From: Bacteroidota bacterium
GTDB lineage: Bacteria; Bacteroidota; Bacteroidia; UKL13-3
DNA: 64,000 nt
Reading direction: 5' to 3'
Assembly (NCBI GenBank): GCA_027491085.1
Contig: JAIXWW010000011.1
Coordinates: 1 to 64,000 of the forward strand
A program made the translations under genes and the position numbers. This document shows positions 25,744 to 36,205 of this stretch, piece after piece (position 1 is the stretch's first letter; each line of letters starts with the position of its first letter). The notes under the pieces are model-generated. The model was given only the letters and a program-made list of their open reading frames with translations, had not been told where the DNA came from and ran no database searches.

Positions 25744-27663
25744 TTACAACTCTACCCAATCTCCATTTTCTTTTATCAGTTCAATTAACTCATTAACAGC
25801 GTTATCGCTAGCGATATTACGTTTTACCACTTCTTTGCCTTTATATAAAGTAATTTTATCTACCCCACTGCCTACATAACCGTAATCTGCATCGGCCATT
25901 TCTCCTGGACCATTAACAATACAGCCCATAATGGCAATTTTCACTCCTTTTAAATGATCAGTTCGTTTCCTAATCATGGCTGTAGTTTCTTGTAAATCGA
26001 ATAAAGTACGACCACAGCTTGGGCAACTTATATATTCGGTTTTAGAAATACGCGTTCTAGCGGCTTGCAAAATACCAAATGCTATTTGGTTCATGCGTTC
26101 TGTTTTAATTGAGTTGGCTTTAAACATCAATCCATCCGCAAAACCATCAATTAATAAAGCACCAAAATCGGTTGAACAATGCAACATAAATTGTTCTTCG
26201 TCACTTTCTTTCTGGTAATTATGAGTTAGCAAAACTGGATTTTTTATGTTCCAATCGTTTAATTTAAAAAAACTTGCACGCAAATCGGTCATTGGATTGG
26301 CCAAATTTGATTCCAAAATAAAAACCACATTTTTCATTTGGTTAGCCGTTTGAAGCAATTCTTCAGTTAACTCATTAACAGATAAATGAACAAAGTTAAG
26401 AGTGCTGGAATTTGCTTTTGAATGATTGTTTTGCAATAAATCGGCCGAGGTAAATAGTGGAAATGCATTGGTTTTATCAATTACCAAATTCCAAGATTGG
26501 GCATTGTAAATGGCTTTTAAACCCATTGGCAACATAAAATTGGCTTTTTTATCTCCTAAATAAATAAAATCAGCTCCAATATCGTTCATGTGCCATTTAT
26601 CAAGTTGGGCATCGTAAATATGTCCGATTGGTTTTAAATCTTCCGCCATTAAGTTTTCGTTATTGCTAAAATTAGCAATCACTCTAGGCACTTGATGGGC
26701 TCCTAAATTATAAACCTCATTGGTTTCTCTGCGTTTGTAATCAAAAGCACTCCAATTATTATTTTCAGCAATGTTAAAATTTAACTGCGGATAATTGGTT
26801 TGTTCAATTTGCGTGTAACGTGCAATTAATTTTTTAGCCACTGGCACTTCAAATTCAGGATCTTCGGTTAACGAAACACGAATGGTATCACCAATTCCAT
26901 CTTCCAACAAAGCACCTATTCCCAAAGCCGATTTTATTCTACCATCATCACCATCGCCAGCCTCGGTTACACCTAAATGCAATGGATAATACATGTTATT
27001 ATTGTGCATGGTTTTAACCAATAAACGGTAAGCCTGCACCATTACTTGCGGGTTACTCGATTTCATGGAAAGCACAATATTGTGAAAATTTTCATCCTCG
27101 GCTATTCGTAAAAACTCCATGGCACTTTCTACCATTCCGTGCGCAGTATCACCATAACGGCTCATAATTCTATCGCTTAACGAACCATGATTGGTACCAA
27201 TACGCAAAGCAGTTCCATACTCTTTACAAATTTTAATTAAGGGAACAAACTTTTCTCTGATTCTATCTATTTCCTCTTGGTATTCTGCATCAGTGTAATC
27301 AATTACATCAAATTTCTTTTTGTCGGCATAATTACCAGGATTAACACGTACTTTTTCAACTATTCGAGCAGCTAACTCGGCAGCATTTGGTGTAAAATGT
27401 ATATCGGCCACCAACGGAACTTTAACTCCTTTGGCATTCAGTGCTTTTTTTATTTCAGCTAAATTTTGTGCTTCTTTTAAACTTGGCGCTGTCAATCTAA
27501 CCAACTGACATCCGGCATCTACCATCCTGATAATTTGCTCCACCGATTTTTGGGTATCCATGGTATCGGTAGTGGTCATACTTTGAGGAATAATTGGAAA
27601 ATCGCTTCCAATGTATAAATCACCAATTTTTACGGTGCTAGTTTTTCTGCGTTGGTATGTCAT
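25744..27663 (-). CDS. ispG: 4-hydroxy-3-methylbut-2-enyl diphosphate synthase, long form
   Basis: IspG (GcpE) of the MEP isoprenoid pathway, a [4Fe-4S] enzyme converting cyclodiphosphate to HMBPP. The 639-residue length, with a central inserted domain between the TIM-barrel part (QSMTTTDTMDTQ, VPLVADIHF, VRVNPGNYA) and the iron-sulfur part, is the long form known from Bacteroidota, Chlamydia and plants. Iron-sulfur ligands are the cysteines in YISCPSCGRTLFDLQ and in MGCIVNGPGEMADADYGYVG. It starts five bases after the dapF stop, so the two are probably co-transcribed. Confidence 0.96.
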   Translation of the reverse strand: MTYQRRKTSTVKIGDLYIGSDFPIIPQSMTTTDTMDTQKSVEQIIRMVDAGCQLVRLTAPSLKEAQNLAEIKKALNAKGVKVPLVADIHFTPNAAELAARIVEKVRVNPGNYADKKKFDVIDYTDAEYQEEIDRIREKFVPLIKICKEYGTALRIGTNHGSLSDRIMSRYGDTAHGMVESAMEFLRIAEDENFHNIVLSMKSSNPQVMVQAYRLLVKTMHNNNMYYPLHLGVTEAGDGDDGRIKSALGIGALLEDGIGDTIRVSLTEDPEFEVPVAKKLIARYTQIEQTNYPQLNFNIAENNNWSAFDYKRRETNEVYNLGAHQVPRVIANFSNNENLMAEDLKPIGHIYDAQLDKWHMNDIGADFIYLGDKKANFMLPMGLKAIYNAQSWNLVIDKTNAFPLFTSADLLQNNHSKANSSTLNFVHLSVNELTEELLQTANQMKNVVFILESNLANPMTDLRASFFKLNDWNIKNPVLLTHNYQKESDEEQFMLHCSTDFGALLIDGFADGLMFKANSIKTERMNQIAFGILQAARTRISKTEYISCPSCGRTLFDLQETTAMIRKRTDHLKGVKIAIMGCIVNGPGEMADADYGYVGSGVDKITLYKGKEVVKRNIASDNAVNELIELIKENGDWVEL

Positions 27664-27668
27664 TGTTG

Positions 27669-28457
27669 TTAAATTTCTATTTCGCCCTCAAACACAAATG
27701 TGGCAGGGCCTTTTAAAAACACTTGTGTGTAAACATTATTTTGGAACAAATAACTTACCGAAAGGTTTCCACCTTTAGTTTGAATATTAACTTCCATTTC
27801 CGATTGGCTATTTTTTGAAAAAACTGAATAAGCAATTGCAGCAGCTGTAACACCTGTACCACAGCTAAACGTCTCATCCTCCACTCCCCTTTCGTAAGTC
27901 CTAACTTTTAATACATAATTATGAATGTATACAAAGTTTACATTTATTCCATCGGTAGCAAACTCATTATTATACCTTATTTTTTTTGCTTCATTAACCA
28001 AATCAATGGTATCAACATCATATTCAAAAATTTGCACAAAGTGAGGCGAGCCAGTATTTAATACAAAAACTTGGTCATTGCGCACTTCCATTTGGGTTAA
28101 ATCTTTCATTTGAAGACTAACTAAGTTATCTTGATACGAAGCAGTATGAATGCCATCAATGGCATAAAAAGTAGCAAAATCTTTTACCACCCCTAAATCT
28201 TTAGCAAACTGAGCAATACATCTGCCACCATTACCGCACATAGAACTTTCGCGACCATCGCTATTAAAGTATTGCATGTAAAAATCGGCAGAGGAGTGGT
28301 TTTGTAATAAAATTAATCCATCAGCACCAATTCCAAATCTTCTATCGCATAAACTTTCAATCAGTTGCTGATTATTGGCATCAAAAGTTTTGGCTCGGTC
28401 ATCAATCATTATAAAATCGTTTCCCGTTCCTTGGTATTTATAAAATTTAGTCTTCAA
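27669..28457 (-). CDS. dapF: Diaminopimelate epimerase
   Basis: DapF converts LL- to meso-diaminopimelate for lysine and peptidoglycan synthesis. The two catalytic cysteines are in SSMCGNGGRCIAQFA and ETFSCGTGVTAAA, and the fold signature YQGTGNDFIMID is at the start. The conserved N-terminus (KTKFYKYQGTGNDF) is preceded by a TTG at 28457, which I take as the start (262 residues). It overlaps the 3' end of the upstream gene by 11 bases, so translation is probably coupled. ispG follows. Confidence 0.94.
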   Translation of the reverse strand: MKTKFYKYQGTGNDFIMIDDRAKTFDANNQQLIESLCDRRFGIGADGLILLQNHSSADFYMQYFNSDGRESSMCGNGGRCIAQFAKDLGVVKDFATFYAIDGIHTASYQDNLVSLQMKDLTQMEVRNDQVFVLNTGSPHFVQIFEYDVDTIDLVNEAKKIRYNNEFATDGINVNFVYIHNYVLKVRTYERGVEDETFSCGTGVTAAAIAYSVFSKNSQSEMEVNIQTKGGNLSVSYLFQNNVYTQVFLKGPATFVFEGEIEI

Positions 28458-29361
28458 ATTTGTGTAATTGATTATCGGCTTGTAAAGCGGTTTCACCCCA
28501 TTTGGAGTGTAGTACAAACAAATTATTTTGTTTTAAAATAAATATATCAAAAGGTTTTTTAATACCATAAAGCACCAATTTTTTGCCTGTAAACTGATAA
28601 CCATTAAAACCAACTAGTGATTGCCAAAACTCAACAAATAAAGGCTTATTTGTATTATTTTGTTTTGATAAAGATTGCAATGTAAGTCTATTTACAAGGC
28701 TGTCAGAAAATGCACTATCGGTAGAATTTGCTATTATTTTAAATTTTTCTTTGAATTTTTCTAGGTCAACAACGGTCATTAAACTATCATCCAAAAAAAC
28801 ATCTTTAACATTACTTTCCAGGTTTTTATCGCGCATTATTTGCTGAAACTGATCGATAATTTTTTCTTCAATTAAGCTTGAGTCAACCAGTGTTTGAACT
28901 GTGGCGGTATCGTTTTCTTGTGATTCTTCCGAATTAAATGTAAGCTGTTTATAAATAGTATCAAGCTGTTTGGCACTTTTTTTAAAGCTAATTTTTTTAA
29001 ACGGCTCAACAAATGCGTTTTTAAAACGAGTAACTATTTCCTCCTTGTAGGTTTGATTTTGTTTTTGCGTTTCTGCATATTTTTGATTAGCGTAAAAATC
29101 AATAAGTAAAGCCAAGCCAAATACAGAAACAAGTACCAATAACCACGAATAATTTTTGGGTTTATCTGGAATAATCTCCTCATTATAATACTCTTCTAAT
29201 TCTTCCTTTAAAATAGAATCATGGTTTAAAGCGTATTTGTCAAAATCTGCTTTAAAAGTGGCATCAATATTCAATTTTTTTTCAAACGCATCCTTTTCAT
29301 TGCGCGACATTTCTTTGCGCAAATACTTTTCGAAGTAATAAGTATGTTTATCGTGTTGCAT
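28447..29361 (-). CDS. Single-pass membrane protein, anti-sigma-like N-terminus
   Basis: I do not recognise this 304-residue protein beyond its layout. The N-terminal helical segment (YFEKYLRKEMSRNEKDAFEKKL) resembles the cytoplasmic part of Bacteroidota anti-sigma or TPR membrane proteins. A single transmembrane helix follows (about 71-88, WLLVLVSVFGLALLIDFY), then a long charged, coiled-coil-prone periplasmic region. Its end overlaps the dapF start by 11 bases, so it is part of the dapF-ispG operon. It diverges from the htrA gene. A structural or stress-sensing role is possible but unproven. Confidence 0.65.
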   Translation of the reverse strand: MQHDKHTYYFEKYLRKEMSRNEKDAFEKKLNIDATFKADFDKYALNHDSILKEELEEYYNEEIIPDKPKNYSWLLVLVSVFGLALLIDFYANQKYAETQKQNQTYKEEIVTRFKNAFVEPFKKISFKKSAKQLDTIYKQLTFNSEESQENDTATVQTLVDSSLIEEKIIDQFQQIMRDKNLESNVKDVFLDDSLMTVVDLEKFKEKFKIIANSTDSAFSDSLVNRLTLQSLSKQNNTNKPLFVEFWQSLVGFNGYQFTGKKLVLYGIKKPFDIFILKQNNLFVLHSKWGETALQADNQLHKFED

Positions 29362-29628
29362 TTATTTTTAAAATTGCAAATTTCTACTAAGTTTTGATTG
29401 CTGCAAGTTTTATTTATTTACCGTTCATCCACCAAAATGTTGGATTAAAACAAAAAGTAAACATGTTTTGAAATAAAAAAACAATTTGCTTCATAAATGT
29501 ATTAAAACTTAAGGCAAATATTGATTTTAAAAAGAATATATTTTAAAAAAAATCAAACATAATTTACAATCGCAATTGGTATAACTTTTGAATGAATAAA
29601 ATTTTACTAAAATTTAATTGAAAGAAAA

Positions 29629-31089
29629 ATGAAAAAGTACACATTAATTTTCGCAGTAGCGTGCCTTGGAGGCTTGGCTGCAATTGGCTTAAACAAATTA
29701 TTTGGAGGTAAACAAAGTGCGACAGAATTTACACAAAATTACTTAGCAAGGTATGCAAGTTTGTCAGATGGCGGGCAGAGACCTGATTTTGTGGCAATAG
29801 CTGAATTGGCAACTCCAACTGTAGTTCACATTTTAACAGTTGTTGACGCACCACAAAGCAGAAACGAAACACAAGAAATTAATCCATTTGATTTTTTTGG
29901 AGGAAGAGGATTTAGTATGCCTCAGCAAGGCCCAAGAGCAGGAAGTGGCAGTGGAGTTATTATTTCGCAAGATGGTTTGATTGTTACCAACAACCATGTG
30001 ATAGATGGCGCAACCAAAATAAAAGTAGTTTTAAACGACAAACGAGAATATGATGCTGAGCTATTAGGAAAAGATAATAATACTGATTTGGCTTTATTGC
30101 GTATTACAGAAACCAATTTGCCATTTGCGGTAATTGGCAATAGCGATGAGGTAAAAGTAGGCCAATGGGTTTTAGCAGTTGGAAATCCTTTTAACCTTAC
30201 ATCTACTGTTACTGCAGGTATTGTGAGTGCTAAAGGCCGTAACTTAAACATTAACAGAGGAAACGGACAACAGTATCCAATTGAATCGTTTATACAAACC
30301 GATGCAGCGGTAAACCCAGGAAATAGTGGGGGAGCATTAATTAACCAAGAAGGTAAATTAATTGGAATAAATACAGCAATTGCGAGCGAAACAGGACAAT
30401 ATGCAGGTTACGCTTTTGCTATTCCTAGTAATTTAATGAGCAAAGTAATTAATGATTTACAAAAATATGGTACTGTTCAACGTGGTGTTTTAGGAGTTGA
30501 AATTACCGATATTGATGGCGCTTTAGCTGATAAATTAGGCTTGAAAGAAGTAAAAGGAGTATATGTTAGAAATGTAAAAGAAAACAGTGCTGCTGAAGAT
30601 GCTGGTTTAAAATCAGATGATGTCATTATTTCGGCCGATGGAACAGAAACCAAAACTACTCCTGAATTGCAAGAAATGATAGGCAAGAAAAATCCAGGTG
30701 ATGTAGTTAAAATTAAAGTGATTAGAGATGGAAAAGAGAAACTTTTTGATGTAAAATTAAAAGGTTTAGATGGTAAAACTGCTTTAAAAACTGCGGAAAA
30801 AACTGAAGTTAACAAAGCTTTAGATACCGATTTTGAAACACTTACTCGCGATGAAAGATTAAAACTTAAAATTGCCAATGGTATAAAAGTAAAAAATATT
30901 GGAGGAAAAAGTATTTTAAAAGCTGCTGGAGTGCCTGCAGGTTTTGTGATTACCAATATTGATAAAAAACCAGTTTCTACCGTAAGTGATGTAAAAGCAG
31001 CTTTTGAAGGTAAAAAAGGTGCTGTATTGGTAGAAGGGGTAAATGCCGATGGAACGCAAGATTATTTTGCAGTAAAAATTGGCAAATAA
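29629..31089 (+). CDS. htrA: HtrA/DegP-family periplasmic serine protease
   Basis: A 486-residue trypsin-like protease for periplasmic protein quality control. An N-terminal hydrophobic segment (about 4-24) acts as signal or anchor. The triad is H123 (TNNHVIDGA), D153 (NNTDLALLRI) and S233 (NPGNSGGALIN). Two PDZ domains follow (about 270-370 and 400-486), the second less canonical. It is monocistronic with a hairpin terminator at 31119-31155. Confidence 0.94.
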   Translation: MKKYTLIFAVACLGGLAAIGLNKLFGGKQSATEFTQNYLARYASLSDGGQRPDFVAIAELATPTVVHILTVVDAPQSRNETQEINPFDFFGGRGFSMPQQGPRAGSGSGVIISQDGLIVTNNHVIDGATKIKVVLNDKREYDAELLGKDNNTDLALLRITETNLPFAVIGNSDEVKVGQWVLAVGNPFNLTSTVTAGIVSAKGRNLNINRGNGQQYPIESFIQTDAAVNPGNSGGALINQEGKLIGINTAIASETGQYAGYAFAIPSNLMSKVINDLQKYGTVQRGVLGVEITDIDGALADKLGLKEVKGVYVRNVKENSAAEDAGLKSDDVIISADGTETKTTPELQEMIGKKNPGDVVKIKVIRDGKEKLFDVKLKGLDGKTALKTAEKTEVNKALDTDFETLTRDERLKLKIANGIKVKNIGGKSILKAAGVPAGFVITNIDKKPVSTVSDVKAAFEGKKGAVLVEGVNADGTQDYFAVKIGK

Positions 31090-31118
31090 TTATTAGATAA
31101 CATAAATTAGTTCAATTC

Positions 31119-31155
31119 AAAAAGCCGAATGTATGCAAGTACTTCGGCTTTTTGG
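31119..31155 (+). terminator. Terminator after htrA
   Basis: AAAAAGCCGAA and TTCGGCTTTTT form an 11-bp stem with a 13-base loop, ending in a T-run. It also separates htrA from the Smr gene, whose real start is therefore the ATG at 31192 beyond the hairpin. Confidence 0.85.
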
Positions 31156-31191
31156 TTTAATATTGCAAAGCAAAATAAATTAGATAAAACA

Positions 31192-32142
31192 ATGTTGAAG
31201 TTAGGCGATAGAGTAAAGTTTGTAAACGAAAATATGGAAGGTATAGTTACCAGTTTTAAACAAAAAAACTTGGTTGGTGTAACTATAGAAGATGATTTTG
31301 AAATACCTGTTATGGCAAGTGAAGTAGTTAAAATTGATTTTGACGATGTAAAGCCAAATAACGATAAAAAAGAAGTTGAAGACAAACTAAAACCTAAGTT
31401 GAGCACCAATCCGTTAGGCATATTTTGGGCATATAACCGATTAGGTGAAAATGAAGTAGAAGGTGTTTTACATAACAATGCTTGCGATACTTTATTGTAT
31501 GTGGTTTACCAAAAAGAAAAAGAGGTTTATAATCTTTACAAAACCGGTAAATTAAGCCGTGGAGAGGACGTGAATTTTTTAAAACTAAATTTAGAAAATT
31601 ACGAAAAATGGAATCCACTTTTGTTTCAATTTATTTTGGCAGATGACATAAATATTAACCCTTCCAAGCCTTTAAGTATAGCTTTTAAATCAAATCCAAA
31701 AGAGTTTCATCAATCGTTAAAGTTCTGTTTCTTTTTACAAAAACAGTCTTACATGTTTAAACTTAACGAAGAGTTTAATACACTTAATTTAAATGCATTA
31801 AAACAAAAAGACTTTGCAGAAAAAACTGTAATTGAAAAAGTAGATTTAAGCAAAAAGCCCGAGCCTATTATTGACCTTCACTTTGATAAATTATTAGAAC
31901 GAGGCTACACCACGCAAACCAACGATATTATTGGTGTACAAATGGATGTATTTATAAAAACATTGGAGGCTGCTTACGTGCATCAAATGAAAAGTATAGT
32001 TTATGTTCACGGCATTGGAAACCAATATTTAAAGAATAAAATCCATACTTTTTTAACCAAAAACAAGCGACTAGCCAAACATTTTGAAGATGCCGATTCG
32101 TTAAAATTTGGCGGTGGTGCTACTTATATTGAAATTGGGTAA
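31192..32142 (+). CDS. DUF2027 / Smr-domain protein
   Basis: A 316-residue protein with an N-terminal DUF2027-type region (LKLGDRVKFVNENMEG, then a charged linker with PNNDKKEVEDK). It ends in a Smr (small MutS-related) domain of about 90 residues with the IDLHFDKL and VYVHGIGNQYLKNKI motifs and the terminal GGGATYIEI. Smr domains are nucleases acting on DNA or RNA, and recently some were linked to collided-ribosome mRNA cleavage. Which applies here is unknown. I chose the ATG at 31192 because the upstream extension runs through the htrA terminator. Confidence 0.88.
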   Translation: MLKLGDRVKFVNENMEGIVTSFKQKNLVGVTIEDDFEIPVMASEVVKIDFDDVKPNNDKKEVEDKLKPKLSTNPLGIFWAYNRLGENEVEGVLHNNACDTLLYVVYQKEKEVYNLYKTGKLSRGEDVNFLKLNLENYEKWNPLLFQFILADDININPSKPLSIAFKSNPKEFHQSLKFCFFLQKQSYMFKLNEEFNTLNLNALKQKDFAEKTVIEKVDLSKKPEPIIDLHFDKLLERGYTTQTNDIIGVQMDVFIKTLEAAYVHQMKSIVYVHGIGNQYLKNKIHTFLTKNKRLAKHFEDADSLKFGGGATYIEIG

Positions 32143-32319
32143 CAATAGAATAATTAATTTCTGTCCTCTCCTTATATGTCTTTTTAAACAGTGTCATTTA
32201 TACATAGTAAAAATAATCCAAGTTGGTTATCATTAAACAGTTCTGTAACACATTACTAAATTTAGTAAGATTTAAGATATTATTAAGTTCCCTAAACTAA
32301 ATTTATTATAATCCATTTC

Positions 32320-32327
32320 TATATTTG
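32320..32327 (+). promoter_or_regulatory. -7 box for the PKD/gliding-domain gene
   Basis: TATATTTG is an exact TAnnTTTG match 41 bases upstream of the ATG at 32369. No clear TTTG -33 box is present. Confidence 0.4.
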
Positions 32328-32368
32328 TGTATGAACTTGCCATAAAGCTATAGTTCATTATACAGTAA

Positions 32369-35300
32369 ATGCTAAAAACATGGGTAATTATATTATCAGT
32401 CATATTAAACTGGGTCAAAATTAATGCTCAGAATTGTTCCATTACAGCAAGTACAAATCTAGTTTGCCTTAACAATGCATTGAGTTTTAAAAGTAATTTT
32501 GATACTATACTTACTCCTTTGGAATTTGATTGGGATTTTGGAAATGGAATAACAAGTAACCAATCCAATCCAACTTATAATTTTCCTTTAGTTGGAAAAT
32601 ACATCCCAACATTAAAAATTACGTTTACCAATAATAGTCAATGTTTAATAAATGGACCTGAAATTAATGTTGTGCCTTTACCCAATGCAAAATTTCAAAT
32701 ACTAAGTAAACAATTACAATGTTTCAATTACAACTCTGTTTTTATAAGTGATTCCTCAACCCCAAGTAAAAGCCTTAGCCCCATTATAAGAAGAACCTTT
32801 TTATGGGGTGATGGTGGTTTTGACACTACCGTTAACTTTAATGACACTATTTATAATAACTATAAAAATACTTTGGGTGGCACTTACTCATTAATTTTAG
32901 AAGTTACAGATAGCAATAAATGTTTAACAAGATTTGAGTTAAAAAATAGTATTCGAATATTGCCTAAACCTCCACCATTAAGCTATACCAACTATACTGT
33001 TAGGTGTGATTCTACCATACAAACATTTGTGAATACCTCCTCCATTAACCGAAGTAATGTAGCAAAGTTTGTTTGGAATTTCGGGAATGGCGTATCCGAC
33101 TCATCAAATTTATTATGGAATTCGTTTAATTATACTTATCCCTTAGCAGGCAATTACAAATCTAGCTTGATTGTTACCGATAAAGATGGCTGTATGGATA
33201 CAGCAAGTTTATTTTCAAGTGTTGGAAAAAAAATATTAGACAACAAAATATTAATCACCACTAAAAATGCTTGCTTTAGCAAACAATCATTTGTATTTAA
33301 TTATAAAGACGCCAAATTAAATGATTTCATTTTTTGGAAACTGTATAGTCCTTACAATGACCTTTTAGACTCTGTATTTAATTTTTACTATGGAATAAAT
33401 ATTGGGGCAGACTCTACAAAATCATTTGAACCAGGAAGGTATAAAATTCAAATGGAGGCCTATTATGGTTTAAATTGTAAAATAAAATTAGATACTTTTA
33501 TTGACATTTATGGGCCGAATACTAATATATCTAGCTTTGTAAACCAATACCAATGCAACACCAGCGATACCGTTTATTTTAGATTTCCAACACCAGAAGC
33601 TTCTGTTTTTTATAAAAATTTAAGTGCAAATTTTCTATGGGATTTTGATGATAATTTTGCACCACCTTGCACAACCGATACAAAAAAAGGAATAAATATT
33701 GGTATTAATTGTAGGTTCAGTAAAGATAGTTTTTATGTAAAACATAAGTTCGATAATTCAATAATTAAATGCTATAATGTTAAGCTATTAATTACAGATT
33801 CGGTCCGTAATTGTAGTGATATAGATTCTGCATACGTTATATTAACTTCGCCAAATGCAAAACCTAACTTACCTTCAAGAAGGGGATTATATTATTACAC
33901 TTCACCACCTGGAGCAGGTAAGCCGCCATTAAATTGCACCAATTCTCTTTTTATCTTTAATTATCGAGAAACATTACCAACTTGTGGAAGAGAAAAAGTT
34001 TGGATTAATTTTGATTCAACTGCAGATGCCATGAAATGGGTCGGCTTAAATCCTTTAATTGACATAACTACTCACACATACAATCAAACTGCTGACCCTA
34101 AAGGATGGGTAACAGTAGGATTAATCATTAAAAATGGTGAATGTTATGATACCGCATGGTACCACCACATGTTTCAAATAAAAAAATTAAATGCAGATTT
34201 TAACATTAAAAAACAAACTCAATGTGCACCTTATTATATAAAGATTGCACTTAAGGATTCTATACAAGATAGCATAGATTATGTTAAATTTAAAGTTGTT
34301 AAATATACCAACAAGCCCTATCAAGAATGGCAGATTTATGATACCACACAAACCTTAAGTATTAATGACTCCATTATTTTACCCAAGACAATTAATTTAG
34401 ATAAGGGCGGGTTATTTAAAATTATTGTTAACATTAAAAACAAAATTGGATGTGTAGATGAGGTAGAAAAAAAATTCGAAATTGGCTTTTATAAAAACGA
34501 GGTTCAACAAAAAAATGTGCTATGCTTAAAAGATTCAACTCTTTTTCTAGATAAATTTGAATATTTCAAAACAGAAACAAATAATTGGGGAATTGAAGAT
34601 AGAGCAAAAGCTAATTTAGAAAGAATTTGGTGGAATTTTGGTGACACCAACATGTTTACATATAATGGGGTTAGTCCGAAGCACAAATATGCAAAAGCAG
34701 GCCAGTATCAAATTTCGCTGATAGGGCAAGACAGTCTAGGCTGCCATGATACACTAAATAATTATTACACCATTAACGTAGTAAATTTAAAGGCTGGTAT
34801 TAAGCCAATAAGTAGTAATTTAATTTGTGCCCCTAAAATTATTCCATTTTATGATAATTCAATTGTAATAGATTCATTAGGAAACTGGTCAAAATTCGAT
34901 ACTATTATTTCATTTAAATGGAACTTTGGCGACTCTTCAGAAATCAGTCTATTGCCCAATCCTGTCCATGATTACAAAAATAATAATACTTATCTGGTTA
35001 AGCATTATGTATATTCATTAGCTGGTTGTATTGATAGTGTTGATATGCCATTAACTATTTTAGGGCCAAAACCTAAATATGCTTTTTTAAGCGGGGATAC
35101 CATTGGATGCAGTCCTGTAAATTTAAAAATAAATAATATTACAGGAGCAAAACTTAATAATTGGCAATGGATAGTTACAGGACCCAATAATTTTATTTAT
35201 TCTACCAACAAAGATTCTACTACTGGCTTTTCTTTGGTAAAAGCAGGAAAATATAGAATTTTACTCTTGGGCACCGATTCTCTGGTAAATCAAATAACAG

Positions 35301-36187
35301 GTCAAACAGTTTATTGTACTGCATTGTATCCTGATACTTTAAATAATTTTCAAAGGCCCATATTTGTAACTGTTTATAATAAACCAACCATTAAATTATT
35401 TGGCCCAGATACAGTTTGCGTAGACGAACCATTCCAAATTATTGCCAGAGCTGATACTATTTACAACCAATTTTTGTGGGAAGTGAGCAATGGTTATAGT
35501 TGGGGGTTAAAACCTAGAGTTGACTCCATATTTAATTATGCTATAAAAGATTCGGGTAGCTTTAATATTACCTTGACGCCTAAAACATTGGCGCCTATTT
35601 TATGCTTAGATACTGGCATACATAAAGTTTATATCAATAGCGTAAAAGCTAATTTTGAAATAGATGATAGCAAATCGCCCCTTTTTTACTTTAAAAATAA
35701 ATCAACCAATGCAGCTAAATATTATTGGAACTTTGGTCAACCAAATTCAGGTGATAGCAATTATTCTAACTTAGAGAATCCATTCCATAACTATAAATTA
35801 CTGAACGATAGTTTTAAAATATGCTTAGCAGTAAGTAATTCAACTGGCTGTTTGGATACAATGTGTAAATACATACTGCCTAATTTTAGATTTATAAATA
35901 TTCCCAATGTATTTACACCAAATAATGATGGAATAAATGATGCTTTTGACATAGATATTTATGGAGAAGCCACATATGAAATTCAAATTTTTAATCGTTG
36001 GGGCGCAAAGGTTTTTGAAGGAAATAGTGATGGCTACAAAAACGATGGAATTAATTGGAATGGCCAAAGTAATAACGATGGCGGACCAATCATAGAAGGC
36101 GTTTATTTTTATATTTTTAATTATTCATTTAATAAAAATGAATCTAAAAAAGCCATTCAAGGAACTGTTACACTGATAAGGGAATAA
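32369..36187 (+). CDS. PKD-repeat surface protein with T9SS type B (gliding) C-terminal domain
   Basis: A 1272-residue secreted protein. A signal peptide (cleavage after KINAQ) leads into repeated PKD-like domains marked by WDFGNG, WNFGNG, WWNFGDT, WNFGDSS and YYWNFGQ, with paired cysteines. It ends in the CHU_C-type domain NIPNVFTPNNDGINDAF, QIFNRWGAKVFEG and GVYFYIFNYS, which marks T9SS type B sorting (gliding-motility-associated C-terminal domain). It is probably anchored on the cell surface for adhesion or matrix interaction. It converges on the ABC permease gene. Confidence 0.92.
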   Translation: MLKTWVIILSVILNWVKINAQNCSITASTNLVCLNNALSFKSNFDTILTPLEFDWDFGNGITSNQSNPTYNFPLVGKYIPTLKITFTNNSQCLINGPEINVVPLPNAKFQILSKQLQCFNYNSVFISDSSTPSKSLSPIIRRTFLWGDGGFDTTVNFNDTIYNNYKNTLGGTYSLILEVTDSNKCLTRFELKNSIRILPKPPPLSYTNYTVRCDSTIQTFVNTSSINRSNVAKFVWNFGNGVSDSSNLLWNSFNYTYPLAGNYKSSLIVTDKDGCMDTASLFSSVGKKILDNKILITTKNACFSKQSFVFNYKDAKLNDFIFWKLYSPYNDLLDSVFNFYYGINIGADSTKSFEPGRYKIQMEAYYGLNCKIKLDTFIDIYGPNTNISSFVNQYQCNTSDTVYFRFPTPEASVFYKNLSANFLWDFDDNFAPPCTTDTKKGINIGINCRFSKDSFYVKHKFDNSIIKCYNVKLLITDSVRNCSDIDSAYVILTSPNAKPNLPSRRGLYYYTSPPGAGKPPLNCTNSLFIFNYRETLPTCGREKVWINFDSTADAMKWVGLNPLIDITTHTYNQTADPKGWVTVGLIIKNGECYDTAWYHHMFQIKKLNADFNIKKQTQCAPYYIKIALKDSIQDSIDYVKFKVVKYTNKPYQEWQIYDTTQTLSINDSIILPKTINLDKGGLFKIIVNIKNKIGCVDEVEKKFEIGFYKNEVQQKNVLCLKDSTLFLDKFEYFKTETNNWGIEDRAKANLERIWWNFGDTNMFTYNGVSPKHKYAKAGQYQISLIGQDSLGCHDTLNNYYTINVVNLKAGIKPISSNLICAPKIIPFYDNSIVIDSLGNWSKFDTIISFKWNFGDSSEISLLPNPVHDYKNNNTYLVKHYVYSLAGCIDSVDMPLTILGPKPKYAFLSGDTIGCSPVNLKINNITGAKLNNWQWIVTGPNNFIYSTNKDSTTGFSLVKAGKYRILLLGTDSLVNQITGQTVYCTALYPDTLNNFQRPIFVTVYNKPTIKLFGPDTVCVDEPFQIIARADTIYNQFLWEVSNGYSWGLKPRVDSIFNYAIKDSGSFNITLTPKTLAPILCLDTGIHKVYINSVKANFEIDDSKSPLFYFKNKSTNAAKYYWNFGQPNSGDSNYSNLENPFHNYKLLNDSFKICLAVSNSTGCLDTMCKYILPNFRFINIPNVFTPNNDGINDAFDIDIYGEATYEIQIFNRWGAKVFEGNSDGYKNDGINWNGQSNNDGGPIIEGVYFYIFNYSFNKNESKKAIQGTVTLIRE

Positions 36188-36205
36188 TACTAGTTGATTA
36201 TCTCG

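Noticed and set aside
29922..30956. Minus-strand open frames of 109 and 159 codons
   Set aside because: They are antisense to the htrA coding region, with biased composition and no family match.
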